Below, one piece after another: positions 35,951 to 43,944 of a DNA stretch of 64,000 nt; position 1 is the first letter of the stretch; each line of letters opens with the position of its first letter. Under the pieces are notes generated by a model, which saw only the letters and a program-made list of their open reading frames with translations, was not told the origin of the DNA and did not search any database. The DNA comes from an uncultured Porphyromonadaceae bacterium (GTDB lineage: Bacteria > Bacteroidota > Bacteroidia > Bacteroidales > Muribaculaceae). The stretch lies in NCBI GenBank assembly GCA_902461565.1, contig CABPYL010000011.1, forward strand, positions 15,250 through 79,249, in the 5' to 3' direction. Position numbers and translations under genes: made by a program.

Positions 35951-35982
35951 TTTGCATATCCCGTAGAAAAATGCTAAATTTG
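35951..35982 (+). promoter_or_regulatory. Promoter for ribosomal protein L31
   Basis: TTTG at 35951-35954, exactly 20 bases, then TAAATTTG at 35975-35982. The start codon is 75 bases further, leaving a leader of about 65 bases. Confidence 0.8.
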
Positions 35983-36056
35983 TAGGCCATTACGAAAAGC
36001 AGCGTCTTACCAGCGCTATTTCTTATTTGGATTAATACGTATTAAAGAGAACAGCA

Positions 36057-36311
36057 ATGAAAAAAGACATTCATCCCTCAAACTATCGCGAAGTGGTATT
36101 CAAGGATATGTCCAACGACGAAATCTTTATCACTCGTTCTACAGTCGCCACCCGCGAAACCATCGAGGTTGATGGCAAGACCTATCCTCTGGTGAAGCTT
36201 GAAATCACCAGCTCGTCGCACCCCTTCTTCACCGGCAAGCAGAAGCTCGTCGATACCGCAGGTCGTGTGGACAAGTTCATGAGCCGCTACGGCGTTCGCT
36301 CGAAAAAATAA
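36057..36311 (+). CDS. rpmE2: 50S ribosomal protein L31 type B
   Basis: An 84-residue L31. The type B form is shown by the start MKKDIHPSNYREVVFKDMS, the SSSHPFFTGKQKLVDTAGRVDKF segment and the absence of the CxxC zinc ligands of type A. Type B is zinc-independent and in many bacteria replaces the zinc form when zinc is scarce. It is a single-gene unit with a strong promoter and terminator. The roughly 65-base leader could allow autogenous control, but no structure was recognised. Confidence 0.96.
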   Translation: MKKDIHPSNYREVVFKDMSNDEIFITRSTVATRETIEVDGKTYPLVKLEITSSSHPFFTGKQKLVDTAGRVDKFMSRYGVRSKK

Positions 36312-36357
36312 AATGGTTTTGCCCGGCTCATGCGCAGAGCCAAGTCAAACGTATTTT

Positions 36358-36386
36358 GGGACGGAATTTTTTTCCGTCCTTTTTTG
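36358..36386 (+). terminator. Intrinsic terminator after rpmE2
   Basis: GGGACGGAA and TTCCGTCC form a stem around a T-rich loop and are followed by six T. Confidence 0.8.
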
Positions 36387-36410
36387 TGTTTTTTTTCGCG
36401 GTTTCAGCGT

Positions 36411-36434
36411 AGCTTTTTTCGCAGCCGTTGCGTC
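36411..36434 (+). promoter_or_regulatory. Candidate autoregulatory ECF promoter of the sigma gene
   Basis: AGC at 36411-36413, 17 bases, then CGTC at 36431-36434, giving a start site near 36441 and a 25-base leader. Spacing equals the AAC-17-CGTC element before the DUF2807 gene. The first base triplet differs from the usual AAC. Confidence 0.4.
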
Positions 36435-36465
36435 TAACCGGTAAACAAATATTTTTCATTACCCA

Positions 36466-36948
36466 ATGAACAAAAGAGAGAGGGCATTTGAAACTTTTGT
36501 GCAGGAACATAAGGCTACGGTGTATTCCGTATGCTATATGTTCTCCGACAATCAGACAGATGCCGACGACCTTTTCCAGGAGGTCTTGATAAACCTTTGG
36601 CGTGGCTATGGCACTTTCCGTGGGGATTCTTCGGCGCGGACGTGGGTGTATCGTGTGAGCATGAACACGTGCATCTCTTTCGACCGCAAGAAGAAAAACC
36701 GTTCCGCTATTCCTACGGATATAGATCCGTCGCTTTTTGTAGAAGAAACGGAGGCCGGCGCACAGACAGTCATGCTGCACCGCCGCATACAGCAGCTCGA
36801 CCTTGCCGACAGGGCCGTTGTGCTGATGTGGCTGGAGGATATGCCCTACGATGAAATAGGCGCCGTCATTGGAATTTCCGCAAAGGCTGTGGGTGTCCGC
36901 CTGGTACGGATACGCGAGAAACTTAAACGAATGAATAACGACAGATAA
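36466..36948 (+). CDS. ECF-type RNA polymerase sigma factor
   Basis: A 160-residue sigma-70 family factor with regions 2 and 4 only, as in extracytoplasmic-function sigmas. Region 2 is seen in VYSVCYMFSDNQTDADDLFQEVLINLWRGY (residues about 17-46) with WVYRVSMNTCISFDRKKK; region 4 in MWLEDMPYDEIGAVIGISAKAVGVRLVRIREKL. It should direct a small envelope- or stress-related regulon. The following membrane protein starts 10 bases after the stop and is the obvious candidate for its anti-sigma partner, though it has no recognised anti-sigma domain. Confidence 0.93.
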   Translation: MNKRERAFETFVQEHKATVYSVCYMFSDNQTDADDLFQEVLINLWRGYGTFRGDSSARTWVYRVSMNTCISFDRKKKNRSAIPTDIDPSLFVEETEAGAQTVMLHRRIQQLDLADRAVVLMWLEDMPYDEIGAVIGISAKAVGVRLVRIREKLKRMNNDR

Positions 36949-36958
36949 GAGATACGTT

Positions 36959-37564
36959 ATGGACGAAAATATTATAATTGATTCTTCTCCCGAACTCGAG
37001 CAGATGCGACACGCAATGGTTAATCTGCGGGAACAGCTGTCGCAGCAGAGAATAGTGAACGAGAAACTGCTGCGTCAGGTACTTATTGGTAAATCAGGCT
37101 TTGTAATCAAACTCGTGAACAGTCAGCTCTATATCATTGCGCCGGTATGTTCGCTTGTATTCATAGGAGCTGCGGCCGTGGGGTTGTGTTCATGGGCTTT
37201 TGCTGTTGTTACAGCCATTCTGATGTGCGCATCCGGTATTTTCGATAAGATGTATTATGTTGGCAAGAAAGATCTTGCCACGATGCCGATGGTGGCGATT
37301 GCCGAGAAAGTGAGTATGCAGAAACGTCGCGAGCCGTGGAAGATGGCGGTGGAAACACTGGTAATGATACCCTGGTGTGTTTGGTTTTTTACAGATTTCT
37401 TCGCTTCTTCGGATTTCCCTGAGGAAGGCAAATGGTTTTCAATCGGTTTTGCGGCGTTTACTTCGCTGATTATTCTGATTGTGCTGTATATACGGTTGCG
37501 TGATTCGCAGGACAATGTCCTCCGCAGTGTCGATCAGTTCCTCGGCGAGACCCGCGAAAGTTGA
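36959..37564 (+). CDS. Four-helix membrane protein, possible anti-sigma partner
   Basis: A 201-residue protein not recognised as any named family. Residues 1-48 form a charged, coiled-coil-like segment (ELEQMRHAMVNLREQLSQQR). Two membrane helices lie at about 57-98, a cytoplasmic loop at 99-130 and two more helices at about 132-182, ending in a short polar tail. Both termini are predicted in the cytoplasm. It is cotranscribed with the ECF sigma gene 10 bases upstream. That position, with an N-terminal soluble segment, is how many anti-sigma factors are arranged, but the function is inference. Confidence 0.75.
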   Translation: MDENIIIDSSPELEQMRHAMVNLREQLSQQRIVNEKLLRQVLIGKSGFVIKLVNSQLYIIAPVCSLVFIGAAAVGLCSWAFAVVTAILMCASGIFDKMYYVGKKDLATMPMVAIAEKVSMQKRREPWKMAVETLVMIPWCVWFFTDFFASSDFPEEGKWFSIGFAAFTSLIILIVLYIRLRDSQDNVLRSVDQFLGETRES

Positions 37565-37606
37565 GTTTACGGAATTCTTGAGGTATATACAATCAGAGGC
37601 ACATAT

Positions 37607-37645
37607 AAAATGAGATCCGGAGCGCGGGCCCCGGGTCTCATTTTT
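37607..37645. terminator. Bidirectional terminator
   Basis: AAAATGAGATCCGG and CCGGGTCTCATTTT form a 14-base stem with one mismatch, between the membrane-protein gene and the convergent tyrosine-kinase gene; T-rich ends occur on both strands. Confidence 0.8.
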
Positions 37646-37658
37646 GGAAAAATGTGTT

Positions 37659-40082
37659 TTATTCGTTAGTGTTGTCTTTGTCTTTCTTATTCTTGCTGGC
37701 GTAACCATAGCCGTATACGCTGCTGGATTTCTTGCCATAGTGGCCGTAATATCCGTAACGGCTGTAGACGTATGCGCTGGAGTGGATGTCGACACCGTTG
37801 ATAACGATGTAGGCATTGTTGAACGCGCCGCTTGCAATACCCTGTGTAAGCAGTTTAACGTTGTTGGTGGATGTGTAGTTGGCACGGGTAACGTACAGCT
37901 GTACATCCGAGTAGCGTGTCAGCAGGAAGGTATCGGAAATCACACCGATAGGAGCGGAGTCGATGATGATGTAATCGAACTTGTTGCGCAGGTATTCCAT
38001 CAGGTTCTCCATACGCTTGGACATAAGAAGTTCGTTGGGGTTTGGCGGAACGGGGCCGGCAGGTATAAGATACAGATTGGCGGATTCTTTTGTCTGTAAT
38101 ATCAACTTGTCTATATCGTCCGTCTGCCCCGATAGATAGGTTGTGATACCGAGTCGGTTTGTGAAGCCGACGCGTTTGGCGAGCATGGGACGACGCAAGT
38201 CGAGGCCGAGCATAACGGTTTTCTTGCCCATCAGGGCATATGTCATAGCCAGGTTGCCAGCAACGAATGTTTTGCCTTCGCCCGAAACAGATGAAGTTAC
38301 CAATATTACCTTGTGGTGGCTGCCGTCGCGCGTGAAAGATATGTTGTTACGCAGCAGTCGGAAAAGCTCTGCTATGGCAGAGGAAACGTTGTCGCCGATA
38401 ACGAAATCGGCGTGTTCGTCGGCTTTGCCCTGGTTTTCTGCAGTACATATTTCGCCGACCACAGGAATGTTTGTGATACGTTCAAGTTCCTCTTTGTTTG
38501 CAAATACGGGGAACAGCTGGCGCTTAACAAAGATAATTACACCCGGAATGGCGAGACCGATGATAAATGCTGCCGCGAAAATCATCATTTTGCGGGGCGA
38601 TACAGGGAAACGGCTGCCGATTGGGTCTTCGATAAGACGGGCGGTGTTTGTCGCAAGCGTCTTCTGGAGGGCAATTTCTTCGCGGCGCTGAAGGAGGAAG
38701 GTGTAGATGTTGACCTTTACCTGCTGCTCGCGGAAGATTTCCTGCAGACCCTTGTCTACCGAGGGAGCTGAGGCAAGCTGTCCGGCACTGCGGTTTTCGA
38801 GGCTGCTTATGGATTTGCGGCGTGTATTCAGGCTGCGTTTTGCAGTATTGAGGTTCTGGAGGATACGTACTTTATCGCGGCTGAGCTCGTCGCGCATGCT
38901 CACTACCAATGGATTGTCCAGTGTGCTGCCTTCTAGAGTGCGGTTGAGGTTGGACACCTTGCGGTTGTACGATTCAATGATCGACGAAATTGTGGGATCG
39001 CTCACTGCGGCCGGGAGGGTTTCGTAACTGTCGGCCGAGGATACAATGCGTTCGATTTCATCGAAAATATTCATTTCGGCTTCAGTCTCGGCGAGTTCCT
39101 TCTCGTAGTCGCTCTTTAACGAGAGGTTAAGGTTAGACTGCATGGCGATGTCAGTAACGTTGTGCTGCTGGCGATAGGTTTCCAGGCGTCCTTCAACGTC
39201 GCTGAGCTCATCTGCTATCATAACAAGACGGTCGAGGATGAAAGCTTCGGTCTGTATGGCTGAGCGGTTCTTATCCTCGATGATGTTGCGGTTGTAGTAA
39301 TCGAGCAGAGCGAGGATTATGTCGTCGCCTTTCTTCACCACGTCTGTGAGGTAGCTCAGGTGCATCACGTTCTCGGTTTTTTTCGCGAATTCGATGCTGA
39401 GGTTTGTGGAGATGTTTTCTGCTACATTGCGCGGATTGCTGATAACAATCTTTTCCTTTTTGTCGAACTTGCTGACGGTTGGCGAGAGCTTCAGATTTAG
39501 TGTTCCGTAGGACAGTTTGATATCGAGGGGCAGTTTTGCGTCCTTGAATTCTTTTTCTTCCTTAACATCTTTATATCGTGTTTTCACCTCGATGTTGTAG
39601 GAGCCGTTTCCTAAGGGGGCGACGGTAATGACAATGGCTGATGTGAGATCCTTGAGAGCCTCGCGGTCCATTTCGGCAACTACGGCATTGTTCTGGTACA
39701 GAGGGATGTCGCGCAGAGTGCCGCATTCATAATATGAATATGCCAGATTCAGGGAGTCCACAACGCGGACAATGCTGTTGCGCGAACGGAATACTTCCAG
39801 TTCGGTCTCGTCGCTGAAATCCTTCATGTTGAACAACGGATTCTTGCCGATGTCCATGCTGAAGGCGTTCTGCTGGTTGTTGAGGTCATCCGAGAGGTAA
39901 ACAGAGGCGTCTACCTTATATACGGGAATGCGCGAGGCGCAGAAAAAGTATGCAGCTACAAGGCATACAACTACACTTATTGCGAACCACTTCCAGTTGG
40001 ACAAGTAGTTTAGGAGCAGGCCTTTGGTATCGAAACTTTCGTTTTCTTCGGTCTGAGCCTGCTGTAAATTTTCTGTCGACAT
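37659..40082 (-). CDS. Polysaccharide copolymerase / tyrosine autokinase (Wzc-like)
   Basis: An 807-residue inner-membrane protein controlling capsule or exopolysaccharide chain length and export. A Wzz domain lies between two membrane helices (about residues 31-50 and 500-522), with a long periplasmic coiled coil. The C-terminal BY-kinase has Walker A SSVSGEGKT near 600, a Walker A'-like LGLDLRRP and Walker B YIIIDSAP. The chain ends in a tyrosine cluster (YVYSRYGYYGHYG) that is the autophosphorylation site in this family. It is paired with a Wza-like export lipoprotein 12 bases upstream; no glycosyltransferase or flippase genes adjoin. Confidence 0.94.
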   Translation of the reverse strand: MSTENLQQAQTEENESFDTKGLLLNYLSNWKWFAISVVVCLVAAYFFCASRIPVYKVDASVYLSDDLNNQQNAFSMDIGKNPLFNMKDFSDETELEVFRSRNSIVRVVDSLNLAYSYYECGTLRDIPLYQNNAVVAEMDREALKDLTSAIVITVAPLGNGSYNIEVKTRYKDVKEEKEFKDAKLPLDIKLSYGTLNLKLSPTVSKFDKKEKIVISNPRNVAENISTNLSIEFAKKTENVMHLSYLTDVVKKGDDIILALLDYYNRNIIEDKNRSAIQTEAFILDRLVMIADELSDVEGRLETYRQQHNVTDIAMQSNLNLSLKSDYEKELAETEAEMNIFDEIERIVSSADSYETLPAAVSDPTISSIIESYNRKVSNLNRTLEGSTLDNPLVVSMRDELSRDKVRILQNLNTAKRSLNTRRKSISSLENRSAGQLASAPSVDKGLQEIFREQQVKVNIYTFLLQRREEIALQKTLATNTARLIEDPIGSRFPVSPRKMMIFAAAFIIGLAIPGVIIFVKRQLFPVFANKEELERITNIPVVGEICTAENQGKADEHADFVIGDNVSSAIAELFRLLRNNISFTRDGSHHKVILVTSSVSGEGKTFVAGNLAMTYALMGKKTVMLGLDLRRPMLAKRVGFTNRLGITTYLSGQTDDIDKLILQTKESANLYLIPAGPVPPNPNELLMSKRMENLMEYLRNKFDYIIIDSAPIGVISDTFLLTRYSDVQLYVTRANYTSTNNVKLLTQGIASGAFNNAYIVINGVDIHSSAYVYSRYGYYGHYGKKSSSVYGYGYASKNKKDKDNTNE

Positions 40083-40094
40083 ATCGTTAAGTGA

Positions 40095-40946
40095 TTATTT
40101 TGTAAGGTTAAGGATACCTATGATAAGAGAAGCCAAAGAGGAAACGCCGCCGACAACAGATATGGTTGCGGTAACAGCGGGGTCCATCTGCCAGGCGTTC
40201 TTACGCATGGATTTGTTAGGTGTAACGTAGATGTAGTCGCTCTGTTGCAGAACATAGTAAGGAGAGAGAAGGAAGTTCTTGTCGTTGATGTCGAGTTTGT
40301 GCACTTCGCGGGTACCGTCGGAGTTCGTGCGGAACAGGAGGATGTCGGTACGGTCGCCCTTGATATCAAGGTCGCCGGCCATAGATATGGCCTCAAGGAA
40401 AGTCATGCGCTCGTTTTTGGACTGATATACGCCGGGGTTCTTGACGGCACCGGCCACCGTTACGCGGAAGTTCATCAGACGGATATCTACCGATGGTTTT
40501 TCGGTGACATATTTGGGATATATCGCATCGCATATTTCTTTTGCCACCTGGGCTTTGGTGTGGCCGGCAACAGGTATCTTGCCAACGATGGGGAAGTCGA
40601 TGCAGCCGTCGGCGTTGACGAGATAGTAGTCGGTGGATACTTCCAGACCGTTGTTGTTGTACGAGTTGATGTTTGTCATCTGCATCGTGCCGATTTTGCC
40701 TTCGGCATCGATGTATTTACCTTTGTTGAACGGGGCCATCGCCTGCATGTTAACACCAGTAACCTGGATGTTTAATAGGTCGCCCACAGAGAGAACAGGA
40801 TCCTGGTTCATCTGAACCATATTCAGTGAATCGGCAGGAAGTGTGTTGGCGCCTACGAAGTAGGGTACCGTCTTTGTATTGCCGCAACTTGTTAGCAATA
40901 AGGTCAATAGCAGACCTGCGGTAAAAGTAATGGATAGTATCTTCAT
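40095..40946 (-). CDS. Polysaccharide export lipoprotein (Wza-like)
   Basis: A 283-residue lipoprotein with lipobox LLTSC near residue 20. It carries the polysaccharide export (SLBB/PES) patterns YLVNADGCIDFPIVGKIPVAGHTKAQV and FRVTVAGAVKNPGVYQ, then VLQQSDYIYVTPN. It should form the outer-membrane exit channel working with the tyrosine kinase encoded 12 bases downstream. A hydrophobic helix at the C-terminus (VVGGVSSLASLIIGIL) is where Wza-type proteins span the outer membrane. Promoter TAACTTTG lies 45 bases upstream. Confidence 0.93.
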   Translation of the reverse strand: MKILSITFTAGLLLTLLLTSCGNTKTVPYFVGANTLPADSLNMVQMNQDPVLSVGDLLNIQVTGVNMQAMAPFNKGKYIDAEGKIGTMQMTNINSYNNNGLEVSTDYYLVNADGCIDFPIVGKIPVAGHTKAQVAKEICDAIYPKYVTEKPSVDIRLMNFRVTVAGAVKNPGVYQSKNERMTFLEAISMAGDLDIKGDRTDILLFRTNSDGTREVHKLDINDKNFLLSPYYVLQQSDYIYVTPNKSMRKNAWQMDPAVTATISVVGGVSSLASLIIGILNLTK

Positions 40947-40990
40947 AAGTCGATTATTATTCTGATTTTCCGGATGTTTGAATATAGTTG

Positions 40991-41021
40991 CAAAGTTAGC
41001 GATTTTGGGCCGCTTTGCAAA
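40991..41021 (-). promoter_or_regulatory. Promoter for the wza/wzc pair
   Basis: On the minus strand TTTG (41021-41018), 19 bases, then TAACTTTG (40998-40991). The start codon is 45 bases downstream. Confidence 0.7.
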
Positions 41022-41132
41022 AATTTAGCATAAATTTTGCGTCTGTGTGCCCTTTTTGTGTCTTTTTACCCTTTTTATGTTCAAAAAATACTTATTCGGT
41101 AAGTTGTGATAAATGTCGGACCGGTAAAAACA

Positions 41133-41711
41133 TTACAGTGCGCCGGCCGTCTGCAGCAGACGGCTATAAAATGCAGCCTTTTCCTCGAGTTTAAGCGGGT
41201 ATGCACGGCTTGTGGACGGCATACGCCACAACCGCATGCCATCTTCCGTGGTCGTGTATTCACCCATCTTAGGAACGTCGGTGCCGGTTATTGTGGCTAT
41301 TACCTGTGCAGCTTTCTCGCCGGTGGTGGCGATGTCGCGGCAAAGAGGCATATGGGCGAGCAATTCGAACAATAGCACAGGCTCCACAATTTCCAGAAAT
41401 TTATCGGAGGCATTGCCTTTGAGCCGACGTGCTTTGCGGGCGGTATCGTTCATGGCTATGCCGTGTGCGGTGAGAAGCTTTTTAATCTCGTCGAGCTGGA
41501 AATTTTTGCCGGTAGAATCGAGGAGCGCCTTGCGGTCGCCGAAGTATATAAGTCCCATCATATACCAGAAATCGTTGGTGCGGTTTGGGTAGTAGAAGTT
41601 CATGTTCCAACGGTGGGGACCCGGAGGAAAGGTTCCCATAATCAGTACTTTTGCTCCCTCGGGGATGAAGGGCGGCCAGGGATGTGTTTCTATGTCGGGT
41701 GCTTCGATCAT
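41133..41711 (-). CDS. Uracil-DNA glycosylase-superfamily protein
   Basis: A 192-residue protein with the uracil-DNA glycosylase fold as seen in the mismatch-specific (MUG/TDG-like) branch: VLIMGTFPPGPHRWNMNFYY near residue 22 and the C-terminal loop MPSTSRAYP near 168. It probably removes damaged or deaminated bases from DNA. The motif-1 residues differ from classical UDG (no GQDPYH). It is third in a minus-strand operon and overlaps the outer-membrane protein gene by four bases, an unexpected partnership. Confidence 0.85.
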   Translation of the reverse strand: MIEAPDIETHPWPPFIPEGAKVLIMGTFPPGPHRWNMNFYYPNRTNDFWYMMGLIYFGDRKALLDSTGKNFQLDEIKKLLTAHGIAMNDTARKARRLKGNASDKFLEIVEPVLLFELLAHMPLCRDIATTGEKAAQVIATITGTDVPKMGEYTTTEDGMRLWRMPSTSRAYPLKLEEKAAFYSRLLQTAGAL

Positions 41712-42385
41712 CTGATTCGAAAATTATAGCCAAGCGATATCTCGATACTCATGTTTCGCGATGCGCTGAAAGTATCGGCTTTCGAGGCCGGGAAAATATT
41801 ACCTAAACCATAGTAGAAACGACCTTCTACTATAACCGAGTGCTTTGGATGGAAATAGAACTCACATCCTATGCCGGCGCATATTCCATAGTCGAATTTA
41901 TTTTTTACCTCGGCCCACAGCTGTTCGGTCTGGCGGTTGGCCGGAAAGTTGGGCACGGTGTTGGTGTGTTCGTAATCGAAGTCGGATTTTGTCTTGTTCC
42001 CTATCATGTAGGCGAATTGCGGCCCCAGGTTCACAAAGCCTTTGAAACGTCGTGAACCGAAGTATATATGCGTCAGAATAGGCAGGTTAAGGTATGTGAG
42101 GCTGCGCGAATAGCTGAAGGGATGCTCTTCGAAGTTCTCTTTCCATCCGCGCTGCACCCAGCCGAATTCGGCGATGACACCGAATATTTTTTCCTCGCTG
42201 TACCGGAATGTTACGGCGCCTTGCGATCCAATGTTCCAGCTCTGCTTTACTGATGGCGAGAACGATATCTCGCCCATCGAGACGCCTCCTTTTCCGCCGA
42301 TCCATATATGCGGGCGGTAATGTGTTTCAGCTGTCGCCGCCAATGCAGCCAGTACAACGACGGCGGCTGTCAGAAAATTCCTCAT
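41708..42385 (-). CDS. PorT-like outer-membrane beta-barrel protein
   Basis: A 225-residue protein with signal peptide (MRNFLTAAVVVLAALAATAE) and an eight-strand barrel pattern: IWIGGKGGVSMGEISF, SYSRSLTYLNLPILTHIYF, FVNLGPQFAYMIG and a final SIEISLGYNFRIR. It resembles the PorT family, some members of which serve Type IX secretion, but this branch includes many other small barrels. It overlaps the LysM gene upstream and the glycosylase gene downstream by four bases each, so all three are coupled. Confidence 0.8.
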   Translation of the reverse strand: MRNFLTAAVVVLAALAATAETHYRPHIWIGGKGGVSMGEISFSPSVKQSWNIGSQGAVTFRYSEEKIFGVIAEFGWVQRGWKENFEEHPFSYSRSLTYLNLPILTHIYFGSRRFKGFVNLGPQFAYMIGNKTKSDFDYEHTNTVPNFPANRQTEQLWAEVKNKFDYGICAGIGCEFYFHPKHSVIVEGRFYYGLGNIFPASKADTFSASRNMSIEISLGYNFRIR

Positions 42386-43851
42386 ATTGTCTGTTCCGAT
42401 ATCCTGCCGTCGGGCTGGTATTCAAGAATATATAGGGTGGCGTTGCTGTAGCCCTCGCCAGTTCTCTCAAATTCGAAAGCCGACTGCACGCCTTCGAAAA
42501 TCTTAGGGAACTCGGGGTCGAATACACCATTGTTGGCCCGCAGGTTCTTGATAAGACAGCATGCGGTGTCGAAACCTAAGATTGCCTGGGAAGGGACGCT
42601 TTCTATGATGTCGGAACCGTACCAGTAGCGGAAATCGTTTTCTAAGTTACGTGCCGCGAAACCCGAGAAATTGTCGAAGAAACGCGAATATAACGTAACC
42701 TCCAGCTTGTGGAGCATGTCGAGGGCCTCGCCGCGGAATGCTGTCCAGTCCGGATAACCGAACAAGGCTACCTGTGGCGTCGGTGCCAGCGGGTCGAAAT
42801 CTTCCGCCTCGGTGTCAACTCTCGAAATTTTGTCGCGGAACATTTTAAGCGTGTGGGCGAATCTGTTGAATTCGGCGAGCGAGCCGGAAGTGGGAACCAT
42901 CACATATTTCTCACCGGCACCTGCCGGCAACGACTCGAGGGTGGCCATCGTAAGGTTGTTTTCATATTCCAGCACCATCGGAACTATGTTACGCTCGGCA
43001 AGCCGTTCGTTAAGGTACGAAACAAACGCTTCCTTGTCTTTCTTTCCGGCGGTGTTCCTCAGTATTACAGGCGTGAATGCGCCGTATCGCGTAATAAAGG
43101 CATCGGCAGCAAGTTTATACATCTGCTTCTGGGGAATGTTGGCCTGTATTACCATCGGATTGGTAAGATACAGGGAATCGTGAACGGTGAAGATGTTGAA
43201 AACGCGCGTTTGCGTCGCGACAGCATCGGCGGCAATGGACGACAAGGCCTGCTGATTGTTCGGTGCAACGATTATCGCCGCCTCGGCAACTTCGCGGAGG
43301 CGCATAATGCTATCGAGGGCGATTGACGTCGATTCGGTATCGAAAGCGGCTATGTTTACGTGCCCGTTTCGCCTGGCAAGTGTATCGGCACCGATAAGGA
43401 AGCCTTTATAGAAGTCGAGAGCGAGCTCATTTGTGCGCGACTGTTCTGCTTTGTCAAGCCCGAAAGGCAGCAGGAGCGCTATCGTCGGTTCCTTCTGCAT
43501 CATCGCCGGCTGCGGATCTGTTTCATCGACAATCCGGTCCCGATCGCCGTCTATTTCCTCGGCTCTCTCCCGCAGTTCGTCGGAATTTATCTGTGCGTAT
43601 TCCGAGACGGGGAAATATAGCTCCATACCCTTTTTAACACCGTCGTTAACAGACGGATTGTGGCGAACTATTTCTTCCCGCGAAAGATTCAGCCGTTTGG
43701 CTATGCCGTAGACGCTCTCTTTTTTCTCAACCTTATAAAAATACACCATGTGTCCGTTTACCGTCTTTATGGGAAGGTCGAGTGCCTGCATGGCGAAGCC
43801 GGCAAACATCACTGCTGCCGCGAAGATATATCGTGATATAATAGCCTTCAT
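42382..43851 (-). CDS. LysM protein fused to a type 1 periplasmic-binding fold
   Basis: A 489-residue exported protein. The start MKAIISRYIFAAAVMFAGF gives the signal peptide; the longer frame does not. A LysM peptidoglycan-binding domain spans about residues 34-85 (VEKKESVYGIAKRLNLSREEIVRHNP). From about 110 onward it looks like a type 1 periplasmic binding protein (IALLLPFGLDKAEQSR; ALDFYKGFLIGADTL; IIVAPNNQQALSSIAADA). No ABC transporter is nearby, so it is probably a sensor or structural cell-wall protein rather than a transport component. It heads a three-gene operon with a near-perfect promoter. Confidence 0.87.
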   Translation of the reverse strand: MKAIISRYIFAAAVMFAGFAMQALDLPIKTVNGHMVYFYKVEKKESVYGIAKRLNLSREEIVRHNPSVNDGVKKGMELYFPVSEYAQINSDELRERAEEIDGDRDRIVDETDPQPAMMQKEPTIALLLPFGLDKAEQSRTNELALDFYKGFLIGADTLARRNGHVNIAAFDTESTSIALDSIMRLREVAEAAIIVAPNNQQALSSIAADAVATQTRVFNIFTVHDSLYLTNPMVIQANIPQKQMYKLAADAFITRYGAFTPVILRNTAGKKDKEAFVSYLNERLAERNIVPMVLEYENNLTMATLESLPAGAGEKYVMVPTSGSLAEFNRFAHTLKMFRDKISRVDTEAEDFDPLAPTPQVALFGYPDWTAFRGEALDMLHKLEVTLYSRFFDNFSGFAARNLENDFRYWYGSDIIESVPSQAILGFDTACCLIKNLRANNGVFDPEFPKIFEGVQSAFEFERTGEGYSNATLYILEYQPDGRISEQTI

Positions 43852-43875
43852 TGCTTTTTGTGTCTTATCAAACCA

Positions 43876-43907
43876 CAAAGCTACAAAAAAACCTCCGAAT
43901 GTGCAAA
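43876..43907 (-). promoter_or_regulatory. Promoter for the LysM operon
   Basis: Minus-strand TTTG (43907-43904), exactly 20 bases, TAGCTTTG (43883-43876); ATG 25 bases downstream. Confidence 0.8.
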
Positions 43908-43944
43908 CGGCCGAAAATAGGTGGCTTTGTAGTGATGGAGGCTG

